DNA from: an uncultured Pedobacter sp.
GTDB taxonomy: Bacteria; Bacteroidota; Bacteroidia; Sphingobacteriales; Sphingobacteriaceae
Assembly (NCBI RefSeq): GCF_913776295.1
Contig: NZ_CAJYOJ010000082.1
Location: 1-64,000 of the forward strand
Length of the DNA: 64,000 bases
Reading direction: 5' to 3'
Shown here: in pieces, positions 25,577 through 35,211 of the stretch
Layout of the letters: every line of letters begins with the position of its first letter
How positions within the stretch are numbered: the stretch's first letter is position 1
The notes under the pieces: model-generated
Told to the model about the DNA's origin: nothing
Databases searched by the model: none
The model's input: only the letters and a program-made list of their open reading frames with translations
Made by a program: the position numbers and the translations under genes

Positions 25577-28500
25577 ATGGAATATATAGAACTTCAGGTA
25601 ACCAGTAATTTTAGTTTCCTTAGGGGGGCTTCACACCCGGAAGAACTGATCGATCAGGCGGCGGCCATGGGTTACCGCAAGCTAGCCATTACCGACCGCA
25701 ACACCCTGGCAGGAATTGTGCGGGCACATGTAGCGGCCAGAAACCACGCTATCGAGTTGATACCAGCCTGCAGGCTCGACTTACTGGATGGACCATCGAT
25801 ATTGGCTTATCCAACAGACAGACAAGCCTATTGCCGTCTTTCTGCTTTACTTAGCCTGGGCAATAGCCGGGCAGAAAAAGGCAGTTGCCACCTTTATCAG
25901 GCTGATGTGTTTGAACACAGTGAGGGTATAAATTTTATTGTAATTCCCCCGGATGAAATGAATTCCATTTTTGATTACCTGGAAAACTTTAAAGCTCAAC
26001 TGGCAGATTTCAGAAAAAAACTGGGCGGTAATCTGTTTTTAGCTGCAACCATGGGTTATACCGGAGATGACCACAAAAGACTGTTCCGGCTAAACCAGTT
26101 ATCGCAGGTGCTGGATATTCCGCTCATTGCCACCAATGATGTACATTACCATCATCCTGATCGCCGTGAACTGCAGGATATCCTGACCTGTACCCGTGAA
26201 AAATGCACGGTCCAGAACGCCGGATTTTTGCTCCATCAAAATGCAGAGCGGCATTTAAAGGATCAGGCAGAAATGATCAGACTCTTCCGGCAGTATCCAC
26301 AAGCGATAAACAACAGTATTTTATTGGCTGAGTCCTGTCAGTTTTCACTCGATAGTTTAGAATATGTGTATCCGGAAGAAATTACTTCGGATGGAAGATC
26401 ACCGCAGGAGGAGCTTAGCTATCTCTCCTGGAAAGGTGCCAAAGAGATGTTTGGTGAAGAAATCCCTGAAAAAATTGCTGCCAACATCAGGTATGAGCTT
26501 AAATTCATGGAAGAAATGAACTATGCTTCCTATTTTCTTACTGTATATGATATTGTCAGGTTTGCGCGTTCAAAGGGTATTCTATGCCAGGGCCGCGGCT
26601 CTGCAGCCAATTCTACGGTGTGCTACTGCCTGGGCATTACTTCGGTTAATCCCACCAAGTTCGACCTTCTTTTTGAGCGCTTTATTTCTTCGGCCAGAAA
26701 TGAACCGCCGGATATCGATGTGGATTTTGAACATGAACGTAGAGAAGAAGTGATTCAATATATTTATCAGAAATACGGCCGCGACCGGGCAGCCATTGTG
26801 GCTACCGTAACCCAGCAGCATCAAAAAGGTGCGATACGTGATGTGGGTAAGGCCATGGGCCTTTCGGTAGATACCGTGGCTAAATTATCTGGTGCAATCT
26901 GGGAGTTTACCGATGAATGGTTTGAAGAAGCGCGGATACTGGAAGCGGGACTCAATCCAAAGGATCCGCTTTTAAAAAAGGTGCTGCAGCTCACCGGACA
27001 AATGATGGGTTTTCCCCGCCAGTTAGGCCAACATACCGGTGGATTTGTAATTACCCAAGGAAAACTGACAGACCTCTGCCCTATCCTGAATGCGCGTATG
27101 GCAGACCGCACCAATATTGAATGGAACAAAGATGATGTCGACGCATTGGGTTTTCTGAAGATCGATGTACTGGGGCTGGGCATGCTCACCTGCATCCGGA
27201 AAGGATTTGATCTGGCTAAAAAACATTATAACCTGGATTTAACCCTGGCGAATATTAACGCAAAAGAAGATCCTAAGGTATATGAGATGATCAGCAATGC
27301 AGATACCATTGGTGTTTTTCAGATCGAAAGCCGGGCACAACAGTCGATGCTGCCACGTTTACGCCCCAATTGTTTTTACGACCTGGTGATCGAAGTAGCC
27401 ATTGTACGCCCAGGGCCTATTCAGGGAGATATGGTACACCCCTATCTGAGAAGAAGGAATAATGAAGAAACCGTTGAATACCCATCGCCTGAACTGGAAG
27501 AAATATTGAAGAGGACATTGGGTGTGCCTCTGTTCCAGGAACAGGCGATGAAAATTGCCATAGTAGCTGCAGGTTTTTCTCCTGCCGAGGCAGATGCTTT
27601 AAGGCGCAGCATGGCCACTTTCAAATTTAAGGGGCTGGTCAACCAGTTTGAAAAAAAACTCATCGAAGGGATGTTGGAACGCGGCTATAGTGAAGATTTT
27701 GCCAAACGCATCTTCAAACAGTTAGAGGGTTTTGGAAGTTACGGTTTCCCGGAGAGCCATGCCGCGAGCTTTGCACTATTAGTTTATGTGTCCTGCTGGC
27801 TGAAATGTTATTATCCGGATGTTTTTGCAGCGGCACTGCTCAACAGCATGCCCATGGGCTTTTACCAGCCGGCACAGATTGTGATTGATGCCAGGAACCA
27901 TGGCGTAGAGGTCCGTGCGATAGATGTTAATTATTCGGTATGGGACAATATACTGGAGGAAAAAACCGGAAAATACCATGCCATTCGCCTGGGCTTTCGC
28001 CAGATCAAGGGCATTGCCACAGAAGAAGTGGAATTACTTGTTAAAGGAAGAACGGCCTGCTATAAAATGATCCATGAGCTTATGGATGCCGGTGTATCAC
28101 AACACACACTGGAAATTTTGGCTGATGCGGATGCCTTCCGTTCACTTGGAATGGACAGGCGGCAGGCACTTTGGGAAGTTTCGGCATTGGCAGACCGTCC
28201 GGTAGGCTTATTCGAAAAACAAGCCTCTGAAAGCGAAAAAGAACCTCAGTTATCACTCCCACTCATGCGTAATTCTGAACATGTAGTACATGATTATGCC
28301 ACAACGGCACTATCGCTCAAAGCACATCCTGTAAGTTTTGTACGTGAGCAGCTGAGTTTACTTAATATTCTTTCTACCAAAGAAACAGCAGCATCCTGGG
28401 ATGGCAGATTGGTGAAAGTTGCAGGCCTGGTGCTGGTACGCCAACGGCCCGGAACTGCCGGCGGAGTCTGTTTTATCACGGTTGAAGATGAAACAGGAGT

Positions 28501-28804
28501 AGCTAACCTGGTTGTTTTCCAACATCTTTTTGAAAAGTACCGGAAGGAGATTCTGGGCGCAAGGCTTCTGATGGCAGAAGGAAAACTACAGCGTGAGGGT
28601 GAGGTAGTGCACATCATTGTTAAACGCTGTTTCGATCTGACCAAACTGTTAAAAGGACTTACCGATACAGGGCAGGAAGAACTCCCTTTATTAACGCTTT
28701 CAAGGTCAGACGAACGCGTACCTTACCCCGCAGAAAACAAACGTACACAAAAAAGAGAGCAGGCAGATAAAACAGTATTCCCTCCTGCCAGGAATTTTAA
28801 ATAG
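25577..28804 (+). CDS. dnaE2: Error-prone DNA polymerase DnaE2 (ImuC)
   Basis: A 1075-residue C-family polymerase for translesion synthesis. The N-terminal PHP domain (about 1-240) starts MEYIELQVTSNFSFLRGASHPEEL; the metal-binding HxH of active PHP domains reads QxT here, so this domain is probably not a working nuclease. The palm contains ILCQGRGSAANSTVCYCLGI and the catalytic PPDIDVDFEHERREEV. An OB-fold domain near the C-terminus (about 925-1035) has GGVCFITVEDETGVANLVVF. I start at the ATG at 25577, four bases after the imuB stop; an upstream in-frame ATG at 25424 lies inside imuB and would add 51 residues unlike the family. Confidence 0.93.
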   Translation: MEYIELQVTSNFSFLRGASHPEELIDQAAAMGYRKLAITDRNTLAGIVRAHVAARNHAIELIPACRLDLLDGPSILAYPTDRQAYCRLSALLSLGNSRAEKGSCHLYQADVFEHSEGINFIVIPPDEMNSIFDYLENFKAQLADFRKKLGGNLFLAATMGYTGDDHKRLFRLNQLSQVLDIPLIATNDVHYHHPDRRELQDILTCTREKCTVQNAGFLLHQNAERHLKDQAEMIRLFRQYPQAINNSILLAESCQFSLDSLEYVYPEEITSDGRSPQEELSYLSWKGAKEMFGEEIPEKIAANIRYELKFMEEMNYASYFLTVYDIVRFARSKGILCQGRGSAANSTVCYCLGITSVNPTKFDLLFERFISSARNEPPDIDVDFEHERREEVIQYIYQKYGRDRAAIVATVTQQHQKGAIRDVGKAMGLSVDTVAKLSGAIWEFTDEWFEEARILEAGLNPKDPLLKKVLQLTGQMMGFPRQLGQHTGGFVITQGKLTDLCPILNARMADRTNIEWNKDDVDALGFLKIDVLGLGMLTCIRKGFDLAKKHYNLDLTLANINAKEDPKVYEMISNADTIGVFQIESRAQQSMLPRLRPNCFYDLVIEVAIVRPGPIQGDMVHPYLRRRNNEETVEYPSPELEEILKRTLGVPLFQEQAMKIAIVAAGFSPAEADALRRSMATFKFKGLVNQFEKKLIEGMLERGYSEDFAKRIFKQLEGFGSYGFPESHAASFALLVYVSCWLKCYYPDVFAAALLNSMPMGFYQPAQIVIDARNHGVEVRAIDVNYSVWDNILEEKTGKYHAIRLGFRQIKGIATEEVELLVKGRTACYKMIHELMDAGVSQHTLEILADADAFRSLGMDRRQALWEVSALADRPVGLFEKQASESEKEPQLSLPLMRNSEHVVHDYATTALSLKAHPVSFVREQLSLLNILSTKETAASWDGRLVKVAGLVLVRQRPGTAGGVCFITVEDETGVANLVVFQHLFEKYRKEILGARLLMAEGKLQREGEVVHIIVKRCFDLTKLLKGLTDTGQEELPLLTLSRSDERVPYPAENKRTQKREQADKTVFPPARNFK

Positions 28805-28935
28805 TTTCAGGTCGCCAGCGTTAGCATTACCAATCTGAAGTGGAAAAGCATAGCATCATACCAATTATAATTCAGCCTTACCGATCTAATTAAAGTGGGT
28901 AAAACCGGAACTGATGATGTAAAATCCAAATAAAG

Positions 28936-28960
28936 AACCCTGGGAGACGACGCCCCAGGG
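28936..28960. terminator. Hairpin between convergent dnaE2 and GH105 genes
   Basis: ACCCTGGG (28936-28943) pairs perfectly with CCCAGGGT (28953-28960) around a 9-base loop. There is no T-tract on either side, so it may be a REP-like or processing hairpin and not a classical terminator. It is the only structure seen in the 224-base convergent gap. Confidence 0.45.
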
Positions 28961-29028
28961 TGATCAGAATGTGCGCCAAACAGCTCTATGAGAGGGGCTG
29001 AATAGTACCAAATACGGCACAGCAAACT

Positions 29029-30135
29029 TTACTTTTCCAAAAGGGCGGCAGTACACCATAAGTATGGCGACTGCCCATGCGAATCACCCACGTTTCTAGG
29101 GCGGTCGTAATAATATTGTTTATCATTTTTCTTATTTGTACCTACACATACTTCTGCAACATCACCCTTTTCGTTGATGTAAGGCACTAATGCCAGCCAG
29201 GCCTTCCGGGCCACCGGTGCATATTCCTGTTTATCAAGCCAACCTTGTTTCACCCCGCTAATCAGCGCATAGGTAAACATGGCCGATCCCGATGTTTCCG
29301 CCCAACAATCTGGTTCATCAATTAACTGGTTCCACATGCCACTTGGCCTTTGGTAATCTTTCAAACTTTTCATCATTATTTCATAACCTTTCAGAATCCG
29401 CGGGCGGTCTTTATTGTCCTTTGGCAGCAAACGCAATAGTTCAGTCATGCCTGCTGCCATCCAGCCATTGCCACGCCCCCAGTAAAAAGGCACATCGGGT
29501 GCATGGTAAAAAAGGCCGTTTGGGCGCTGTAACTCATCCAGATAAAGTACCATTTCACGGGCAGCGCGATCGATATATTTCTGGTCGCCAGTGGCTTTAT
29601 AGGCCTGAGCCTGAACAATGGTAATCATATACATATCATCAATCCATAGGCGCGTTTGCCAGGAAAAACCTTTATCTGCCCATTCTTTCTGCTTTTGATC
29701 AGCATTAGACGGAAGCGTCCATTGCGTATCTGCATAAGGCATACCCAGGTCGAAATAACGTTTGTCTTTAGTAATCTGATAGAGTTCCAATGGCAGACTA
29801 CCAAACATATTCAAATCAACATGGTTCATAATCGGTAAAAGCTGTCTTTCCTGCGAAGTAAGTTTCTCAAACCTTTCTTCCAAAAGTGACAGGAGCTTTT
29901 TATCTTTTGTTAATTTGGCGTAGCGAAGCGCCCCCACCCAATTAAAAGTTTCAGGATAGCTGATCCATTTGCCCGCATGGAGCATGTGTTTTCGGTCAGG
30001 AAAGCGGTATGCCAGGCGTTTGCCGACCTCTTTTGGTCCGAATCCTTCAGGAAAATCTTTAAGCAGGTTACTCTGGGCAAACAGAAACTTACCGGGAATT
30101 AAGAATAAAAATAAGACAATTGATTTTTTATACAT
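29029..30135 (-). CDS. GH105 unsaturated rhamnogalacturonyl/glucuronyl hydrolase
   Basis: A 368-residue secreted glycosidase (signal peptide about 1-20) with the (alpha/alpha)6-barrel pattern of GH88/GH105. Recognisable segments are RLWIDDMYMITIVQAQAYKA, which holds the catalytic Asp (D166 or D167), FYWGRGNGWMAAGMTELL, and CWAETSGSAMFTYALISG. Such enzymes hydrate and release the unsaturated uronic acid left by polysaccharide lyases, mostly on pectin. It is the last gene of the susC-susD operon at 35015-30274, and therefore under the promoter module at 35122. No polysaccharide lyase is present in the window. Confidence 0.88.
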   Translation of the reverse strand: MYKKSIVLFLFLIPGKFLFAQSNLLKDFPEGFGPKEVGKRLAYRFPDRKHMLHAGKWISYPETFNWVGALRYAKLTKDKKLLSLLEERFEKLTSQERQLLPIMNHVDLNMFGSLPLELYQITKDKRYFDLGMPYADTQWTLPSNADQKQKEWADKGFSWQTRLWIDDMYMITIVQAQAYKATGDQKYIDRAAREMVLYLDELQRPNGLFYHAPDVPFYWGRGNGWMAAGMTELLRLLPKDNKDRPRILKGYEIMMKSLKDYQRPSGMWNQLIDEPDCWAETSGSAMFTYALISGVKQGWLDKQEYAPVARKAWLALVPYINEKGDVAEVCVGTNKKNDKQYYYDRPRNVGDSHGQSPYLWCTAALLEK

Positions 30136-30273
30136 ATTAATTTATAATTTGATTAAAAGCATGTTCAGTAGAAAAATTTGGTTAAAAAAATAAAATCAGA
30201 TATATGCTTTGATTATAACCACTCCTGTTCTGTCCTGCTTTCTAAGCATTTTTCTAAAATGACCCACCAATGA

Positions 30274-31947
30274 TCAGTAGCCAGGATTCTGTTCCAACTT
30301 AGCACCGTTGTTACGCTCAATTTCGGAAGCGGGAATAGGCCACAGGTTGTAAGTGGTTAATATATCGTTATAATAAGGATTACATTTTTTTACACGATCA
30401 TAAACCAGGCCGAGTCTCATCAGGGTAATCCGCCTTTTCTCTTCCGATCCCAGTTCACGCATCCGTTCGTCTAAAATATAATCGATGTTTACATTGGCCG
30501 GCAGTACAGGAGATGCATTTGATCTGGCACGTACCACATTGATGTCGGCTGCGGCCTTATCCAGCTGGCTTAAACCTAAATAGGCTTCGGCCCTGAGCAA
30601 ATAAGTTTCAGCTAACCTGAACATGTATTGGTCGGCATAGGTTCCGCCTGCGCTTGCCTTAAGCAACAGCTGCGATTTATCCTGAAACATACCATCAGGA
30701 TGGTCGCCGGGAGTAGTTACCTTTGATTGAAAAGCATAAAAATCTCTTCTTGGTACCGTAATACCCGCAGGCGGGTTGATGGTGGATATGGTTTGCCCAA
30801 AGCGTGGATGTGCCGGATTGGTTACTTTAAATTCGCGCACAAAATTGAATGGTGCGTTCCTGAGATCGTTATTAAAATCGCTCTGCCAGATGACATCCGA
30901 AAAATATTTGGTGGGTATTGCCCAACCGATTCCCCTACCGCCGGTATAATCGCTGATGGGGTATAAAAATGGTTGAATACTGCTGCCCGCAAGCCTGAAA
31001 GTAAGAAACTGTGGTGCGAAATGTCGTTCCATCTGGTAAGAACCGCCAATTCCTGTAGAAACAGCTCCACCGCCAGGTACATCAGTTTCAAACTGGATTA
31101 CCCATAGGCTCTCCCGGTTTGTTCCATTTTTACGATTTTGGTTACCGCGCTGAAAGAGATCCCAGTACACATTTTTTGTAGCATCTGACGCTTTCACCCC
31201 AAACCTGGTCGTCATCAGGCCAACATTGGGGTTACTGATCACCGTTGAAGCGGCATCTGCCGCATTTTGAAACTGCCCTGCCGCCAGGTAAACTTCCGAC
31301 AGGAGATGATATGCGGCCAGGTTATTAATTTCACCATCCTGTACCACGTTGATGGCAGGCAGGTTGGCTGATGCAAATTTAAGATCGCTGATGGCCTGCT
31401 CCAATACCGCGGTTTTCGGCGCCCGTACATAATCTGTTTTGGGCGATACCACCTCGGTTGTGTTTAAAGGTACACCACCGTATAGATAGGCAAGTGTACG
31501 GAAAGCCATTCCCCTGAAAAATTTGGCTTTGGCTTCCATTAAGATTTTATCTGCCGGAGACAAGGCAGAAGCAGGAATACGATCGATAATGGTGTTCGAT
31601 TCCGCAACAATTTTATAAAGAGATGTCCAATGAATCAAAGGGATTTCGGTACTCAGCGGCGAATAGGCTGCAACCATATTGGTGTGCCTGGTTGTAGCCG
31701 GCTGACCGTCAAAAACAAGATCGCAACCAAATACATAATCGAAAGGCCGTTGCTCGCCACTGTTATAGAACTCGCTTCTAACCCGGCTATACAAATTGTT
31801 CACGGCAGCATCAAAGTCTTTAATATTATTGTAGGCATTTGTGGTGCTTAAAAAATCCAGTGGTTCTTCATCCAGAAAAGATTTTTTACAGGATAAAAAC
31901 GTCATGAACAGGGTAGCAGCTATAATCGTAAAGGTTATCTTTTTCAT
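30274..31947 (-). CDS. SusD/RagB surface glycan-binding lipoprotein
   Basis: A 557-residue lipoprotein with lipobox cysteine C20 (MTFLSC) followed by KKSFLDEEPLDFLSTTNAYNN. It has the TPR helices of SusD (AKAKFFRGMAFRTLAYLYGGVPL; FRLAETYLLRAEAYLGL) and the RagB-type ending LWPIPASEIERNNGAKLEQNPGY. It pairs with the SusC encoded 11 bases upstream. The 138-base gap to the downstream GH105 gene shows no terminator. Confidence 0.95.
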   Translation of the reverse strand: MKKITFTIIAATLFMTFLSCKKSFLDEEPLDFLSTTNAYNNIKDFDAAVNNLYSRVRSEFYNSGEQRPFDYVFGCDLVFDGQPATTRHTNMVAAYSPLSTEIPLIHWTSLYKIVAESNTIIDRIPASALSPADKILMEAKAKFFRGMAFRTLAYLYGGVPLNTTEVVSPKTDYVRAPKTAVLEQAISDLKFASANLPAINVVQDGEINNLAAYHLLSEVYLAAGQFQNAADAASTVISNPNVGLMTTRFGVKASDATKNVYWDLFQRGNQNRKNGTNRESLWVIQFETDVPGGGAVSTGIGGSYQMERHFAPQFLTFRLAGSSIQPFLYPISDYTGGRGIGWAIPTKYFSDVIWQSDFNNDLRNAPFNFVREFKVTNPAHPRFGQTISTINPPAGITVPRRDFYAFQSKVTTPGDHPDGMFQDKSQLLLKASAGGTYADQYMFRLAETYLLRAEAYLGLSQLDKAAADINVVRARSNASPVLPANVNIDYILDERMRELGSEEKRRITLMRLGLVYDRVKKCNPYYNDILTTYNLWPIPASEIERNNGAKLEQNPGY

Positions 31948-31958
31948 TGTTTTTTTAT

Positions 31959-34900
31959 TTAAAATGTAACATTTAGACCTACAGAATAACCTTTGAATAC
32001 AGGCCTCCCATCATTGGTCAATCCCTGGTTAGTTTCCGGATCCCAACCATCCCATTTGGTCCAGGTAGCCAGGTTTCTGCCACTTATAAATACATTCAGG
32101 TTCTGTAATTTCATGCGCTCAATCAGCTTCCCGCTGAATTTATAAGACAGCGAAACATCCTGTAGCCGCACAAAACTGCGGTTTTGGAAAAGTGGCGGGT
32201 TTAAGGTTGCAGAAACAATAGAACGGGGATACTTGCCATCGGGGTTATCTGGCGACCAGAAATCGATGCCGCTGAGGTAATTGTTCCGGATGGAATTATC
32301 ATCCCTGATCAGTCTTGGGGTATTGCCGGCAAGGTAAGATTTATCTCCCCCCTGAACTGAATTTAAGAATATGCTCAAGGTGAAGTTTTTGTACTGAAAA
32401 TTGTTCAGCAAACTGATCCTATAGGCCGGGGCTGATGATCCCAATACCGCTCTATCGCTTGCATTGATCATCCCGTCGCCATTTTGATCTACAATACGGA
32501 AAGTGCCCGGAGAATAACCAGTTGGAATTTTCTCGCCTACCTGCCAGATCCCATTTACCTGGTAATCGTAAATTACAGCAGTAGGCTGACCGATGAAAAG
32601 GCCACTCTGAGGGAGATCGTCTTCCACACCATCTCCGTTACGATCACCTAACAGCTTTACCACTTTGTTTACATTCCTGGCAAAATTTAAGGAAGATGTC
32701 CATTTAAATTCACCGCTATTGATGTTTTTTGAGTTTAAAGAAACTTCCAGGCCTTTATTGTTCAATTGGCCAATGTTGGTGAGTATATTGCTAAAACCGG
32801 TAATTACCGGAATGTTTACCGAATAAAGAAGATCGGTTGTTTTGGTATCGTAATACTCAACTACACCCGATAACCTGTTTTTAAACAGGGTAAATTCAAG
32901 ACCCACATTGGCGCCTGTTGTGCGCTCCCACTTTAAATCCGGATTGGATAAGGAATTCACCTGCTGGCCAAATTGTGTGGAACCGCCATCACCAAAAACA
33001 TAAGAGGCACTTACACCCACGTTGGCCAGTGATGAATATCTGGTCGTCTGATTTCCGGCAACGCCATACCCTATCCTCAGCTTCAGGTTATCTACCCAGT
33101 TAACTTTGAAAAAAGATTCTTTAGAAATATCCCAACCCGCTGATACCGACGGGAAAATACCGTATTTATTGTTTTCAGCAAAGCCTGAAAACCCATCTCT
33201 CCTAATGGTACCGGTAAACAGGTATTTGCTGTCGAAATTATAATTTAGGCGGAACATCTGATAGTTCAGGGTTTCTTTCCAGGCATTGGATATCGCAAAA
33301 CGGTTGGTGCCCTGCTGCAGGTTATCGTAACCCAGGGTTAACCTCGAAAAACCTGTGGAGTAAGCCCTGGTATAACTGTTATCACGTTCTATAGCACCGT
33401 AAAGCAAAGTTCCGGTAAAATTATGTTTACCAATCACCTTATTATAAGTTAACAGGTTATCAAAAGTATAATCATAATAAGTGGTATTTTCTTTCGAAGC
33501 CTGCCCGGTAAGGTTGCCATCGTACATATTTGAAATGTTTTTAAAATCGAGGCGGTAATTATTGCCAAAACTGATCTTATAACTCAGGCCTTTAACAGGC
33601 AATTGAACGTTACCATACACATTGGCAAAGAAATAATTGTGGCGATCGTAGTCTTTTGCCTGGTAATTTAGCAACGGGTTAACCACATTGGTATTGAAAG
33701 GATTGATTTTGAGGTTCCCATTATTGTCCCAGGGCAAAATTAACGGCGACATGAGATTGATATCTACAAAATTTGGTTCTACGCCATCTTCATTTACAAA
33801 AGTACCAAACGATTGCAGGCCAATGGTAAGCCAGTCTGTGGCTTTGGTTTCAATATTCGCCCTGATGGTTTTCCTTTTAAAAATATCATTATTGATAAAA
33901 CCTGAATTCCGGGTTAAACTGCCCGATAACAGGTAATTAATTTTGTCTGTTCCACCTGATACACTGAGCTGATTATCCACTATTGAACCCGTTTTAGTCG
34001 CTTCATCATACCAGCTGAAATCATTGGGCAGCAGATTACCCTGAGCATCTTTCATTGAGGCATCTACTTTACCTATCAGATTAAATGCAGGATTAGGTCT
34101 GGTAAAATCGGGGGCAAGAAAGGCCTCATCATAATATAAATATCTAATGTGATCTAAATATTCATCCCTCGCCATGGGTTTTAAATCGATATTAGGTTTT
34201 TGAGTGGCGTATTGAGTAGAAAAAGAAATTCTCGTCCGGCCGATGGCCCCTTTTCTGCTGGTGATGAGGATTACACCATTCGCGGCTTGTGCACCATAAA
34301 CCGCAGTGGCACTTGCATCTTTCAAGATATCAATAGAAGCAATATCATCCGGATTGATAGAAGTTAAGGAGCCATTGTATTGTACCCCGTCCAAAATAAT
34401 CAATACGTTCTGGTTGCCTCCCAAAGTATTTTGCCCCCTAATGCTGATACCTGGTGTGGCACCAGCACGGTTTACCTGCCCCACATTTAATCCTGGTACC
34501 GTTCCCTGCAAAAGGTTGGCTACATTGGTAGTAGGTGAATTTCTGAAATCGTCAAGATTTGCCCGCACAACCGATCCGGTCACATCTGCTTTTTTCTGTG
34601 TTCCGTAACCAACCACCACCACCTCGTCCAGATTGGCCTGTGCCGACTTTAACACCACATTGATATTTTTAAGATTACCTACCGCTACTTCCTGTACGTC
34701 GTACCCGATATAAGAAAATACCAGCACCGTTTGGGCATCGGGTACACTAATTTTGTACCTACCGTTTTCATCGGTTACAACAGTGGTGGTTCCATTTTTT
34801 ACCTTAACCGAAACTCCGGGTATCGGTGATTTCGTTTTTTCGTCTGTTACCTTGCCTGTGATGCTCATATCGACCTGGCTGAGGACAGCAAGTTCAGGTT

Positions 34901-35015
34901 TTTTATTTAGCAACACAGCTGCAATGCTGGCGTTTGCTGCTGTGAAAAAGGCCAATACCAGGATCTGCAAAAAAATGATGGCTATAATTCTTTTGGGTAG
35001 AATTCTATATCTCAT
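31959..35015 (-). CDS. SusC/RagA TonB-dependent outer-membrane transporter
   Basis: A 1018-residue receptor: signal peptide (about 1-30), carboxypeptidase-regulatory-like domain (about 50-130, ITGKVTDEKTKSPIPGVSV), the LDEVVVVGYGTQKKADVTGSV segment, plug with ILDGVQY and ILKDASATAVYGAQAANGVI, and a long barrel with SFKL-type ending VGLNVTF. No STN domain, so it does not signal through FecR; control is expected from the promoter module 107 bases upstream. First gene of the susC-susD-GH105 operon. The substrate is probably a pectin or arabinan-type fragment, judged from the neighbouring enzymes. Confidence 0.95.
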   Translation of the reverse strand: MRYRILPKRIIAIIFLQILVLAFFTAANASIAAVLLNKKPELAVLSQVDMSITGKVTDEKTKSPIPGVSVKVKNGTTTVVTDENGRYKISVPDAQTVLVFSYIGYDVQEVAVGNLKNINVVLKSAQANLDEVVVVGYGTQKKADVTGSVVRANLDDFRNSPTTNVANLLQGTVPGLNVGQVNRAGATPGISIRGQNTLGGNQNVLIILDGVQYNGSLTSINPDDIASIDILKDASATAVYGAQAANGVILITSRKGAIGRTRISFSTQYATQKPNIDLKPMARDEYLDHIRYLYYDEAFLAPDFTRPNPAFNLIGKVDASMKDAQGNLLPNDFSWYDEATKTGSIVDNQLSVSGGTDKINYLLSGSLTRNSGFINNDIFKRKTIRANIETKATDWLTIGLQSFGTFVNEDGVEPNFVDINLMSPLILPWDNNGNLKINPFNTNVVNPLLNYQAKDYDRHNYFFANVYGNVQLPVKGLSYKISFGNNYRLDFKNISNMYDGNLTGQASKENTTYYDYTFDNLLTYNKVIGKHNFTGTLLYGAIERDNSYTRAYSTGFSRLTLGYDNLQQGTNRFAISNAWKETLNYQMFRLNYNFDSKYLFTGTIRRDGFSGFAENNKYGIFPSVSAGWDISKESFFKVNWVDNLKLRIGYGVAGNQTTRYSSLANVGVSASYVFGDGGSTQFGQQVNSLSNPDLKWERTTGANVGLEFTLFKNRLSGVVEYYDTKTTDLLYSVNIPVITGFSNILTNIGQLNNKGLEVSLNSKNINSGEFKWTSSLNFARNVNKVVKLLGDRNGDGVEDDLPQSGLFIGQPTAVIYDYQVNGIWQVGEKIPTGYSPGTFRIVDQNGDGMINASDRAVLGSSAPAYRISLLNNFQYKNFTLSIFLNSVQGGDKSYLAGNTPRLIRDDNSIRNNYLSGIDFWSPDNPDGKYPRSIVSATLNPPLFQNRSFVRLQDVSLSYKFSGKLIERMKLQNLNVFISGRNLATWTKWDGWDPETNQGLTNDGRPVFKGYSVGLNVTF

Positions 35016-35121
35016 ATTTGGTTAAAATTATTGAATGTACGAACCATTGTAAATGGGCATTATTGGCTTAGCGAAATCAACAAAGCGGTGATGCAAGATT
35101 TTATATCTGGTTTCCGGGTAT

Positions 35122-35177
35122 CAAAGTAAAAAAATGCTGTTTACAAAAAATGTTCATTCCTTTGTCGTTTTATCTCA
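35122..35177 (-). promoter_or_regulatory. Shared promoter/operator module, copy A (susCD-GH105)
   Basis: Plus-strand elements: CAAAGTAA at 35122, TGTTCA at 35151, TTGTCG at 35162, TCTCA at 35173. The start-to-start spacings 29, 11 and 11 are identical in all four copies. Read leftward, CAAAGTAA is TTACTTTG, close to the -7 consensus, and TGAGA...CGACAA...TGAACA lies where an activator would bind upstream. It is 107 bases from the susC start. Confidence 0.8.
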
Positions 35178-35211
35178 AAATGATAAGGATGATGAGTATT
35201 GTTCAAACCTC

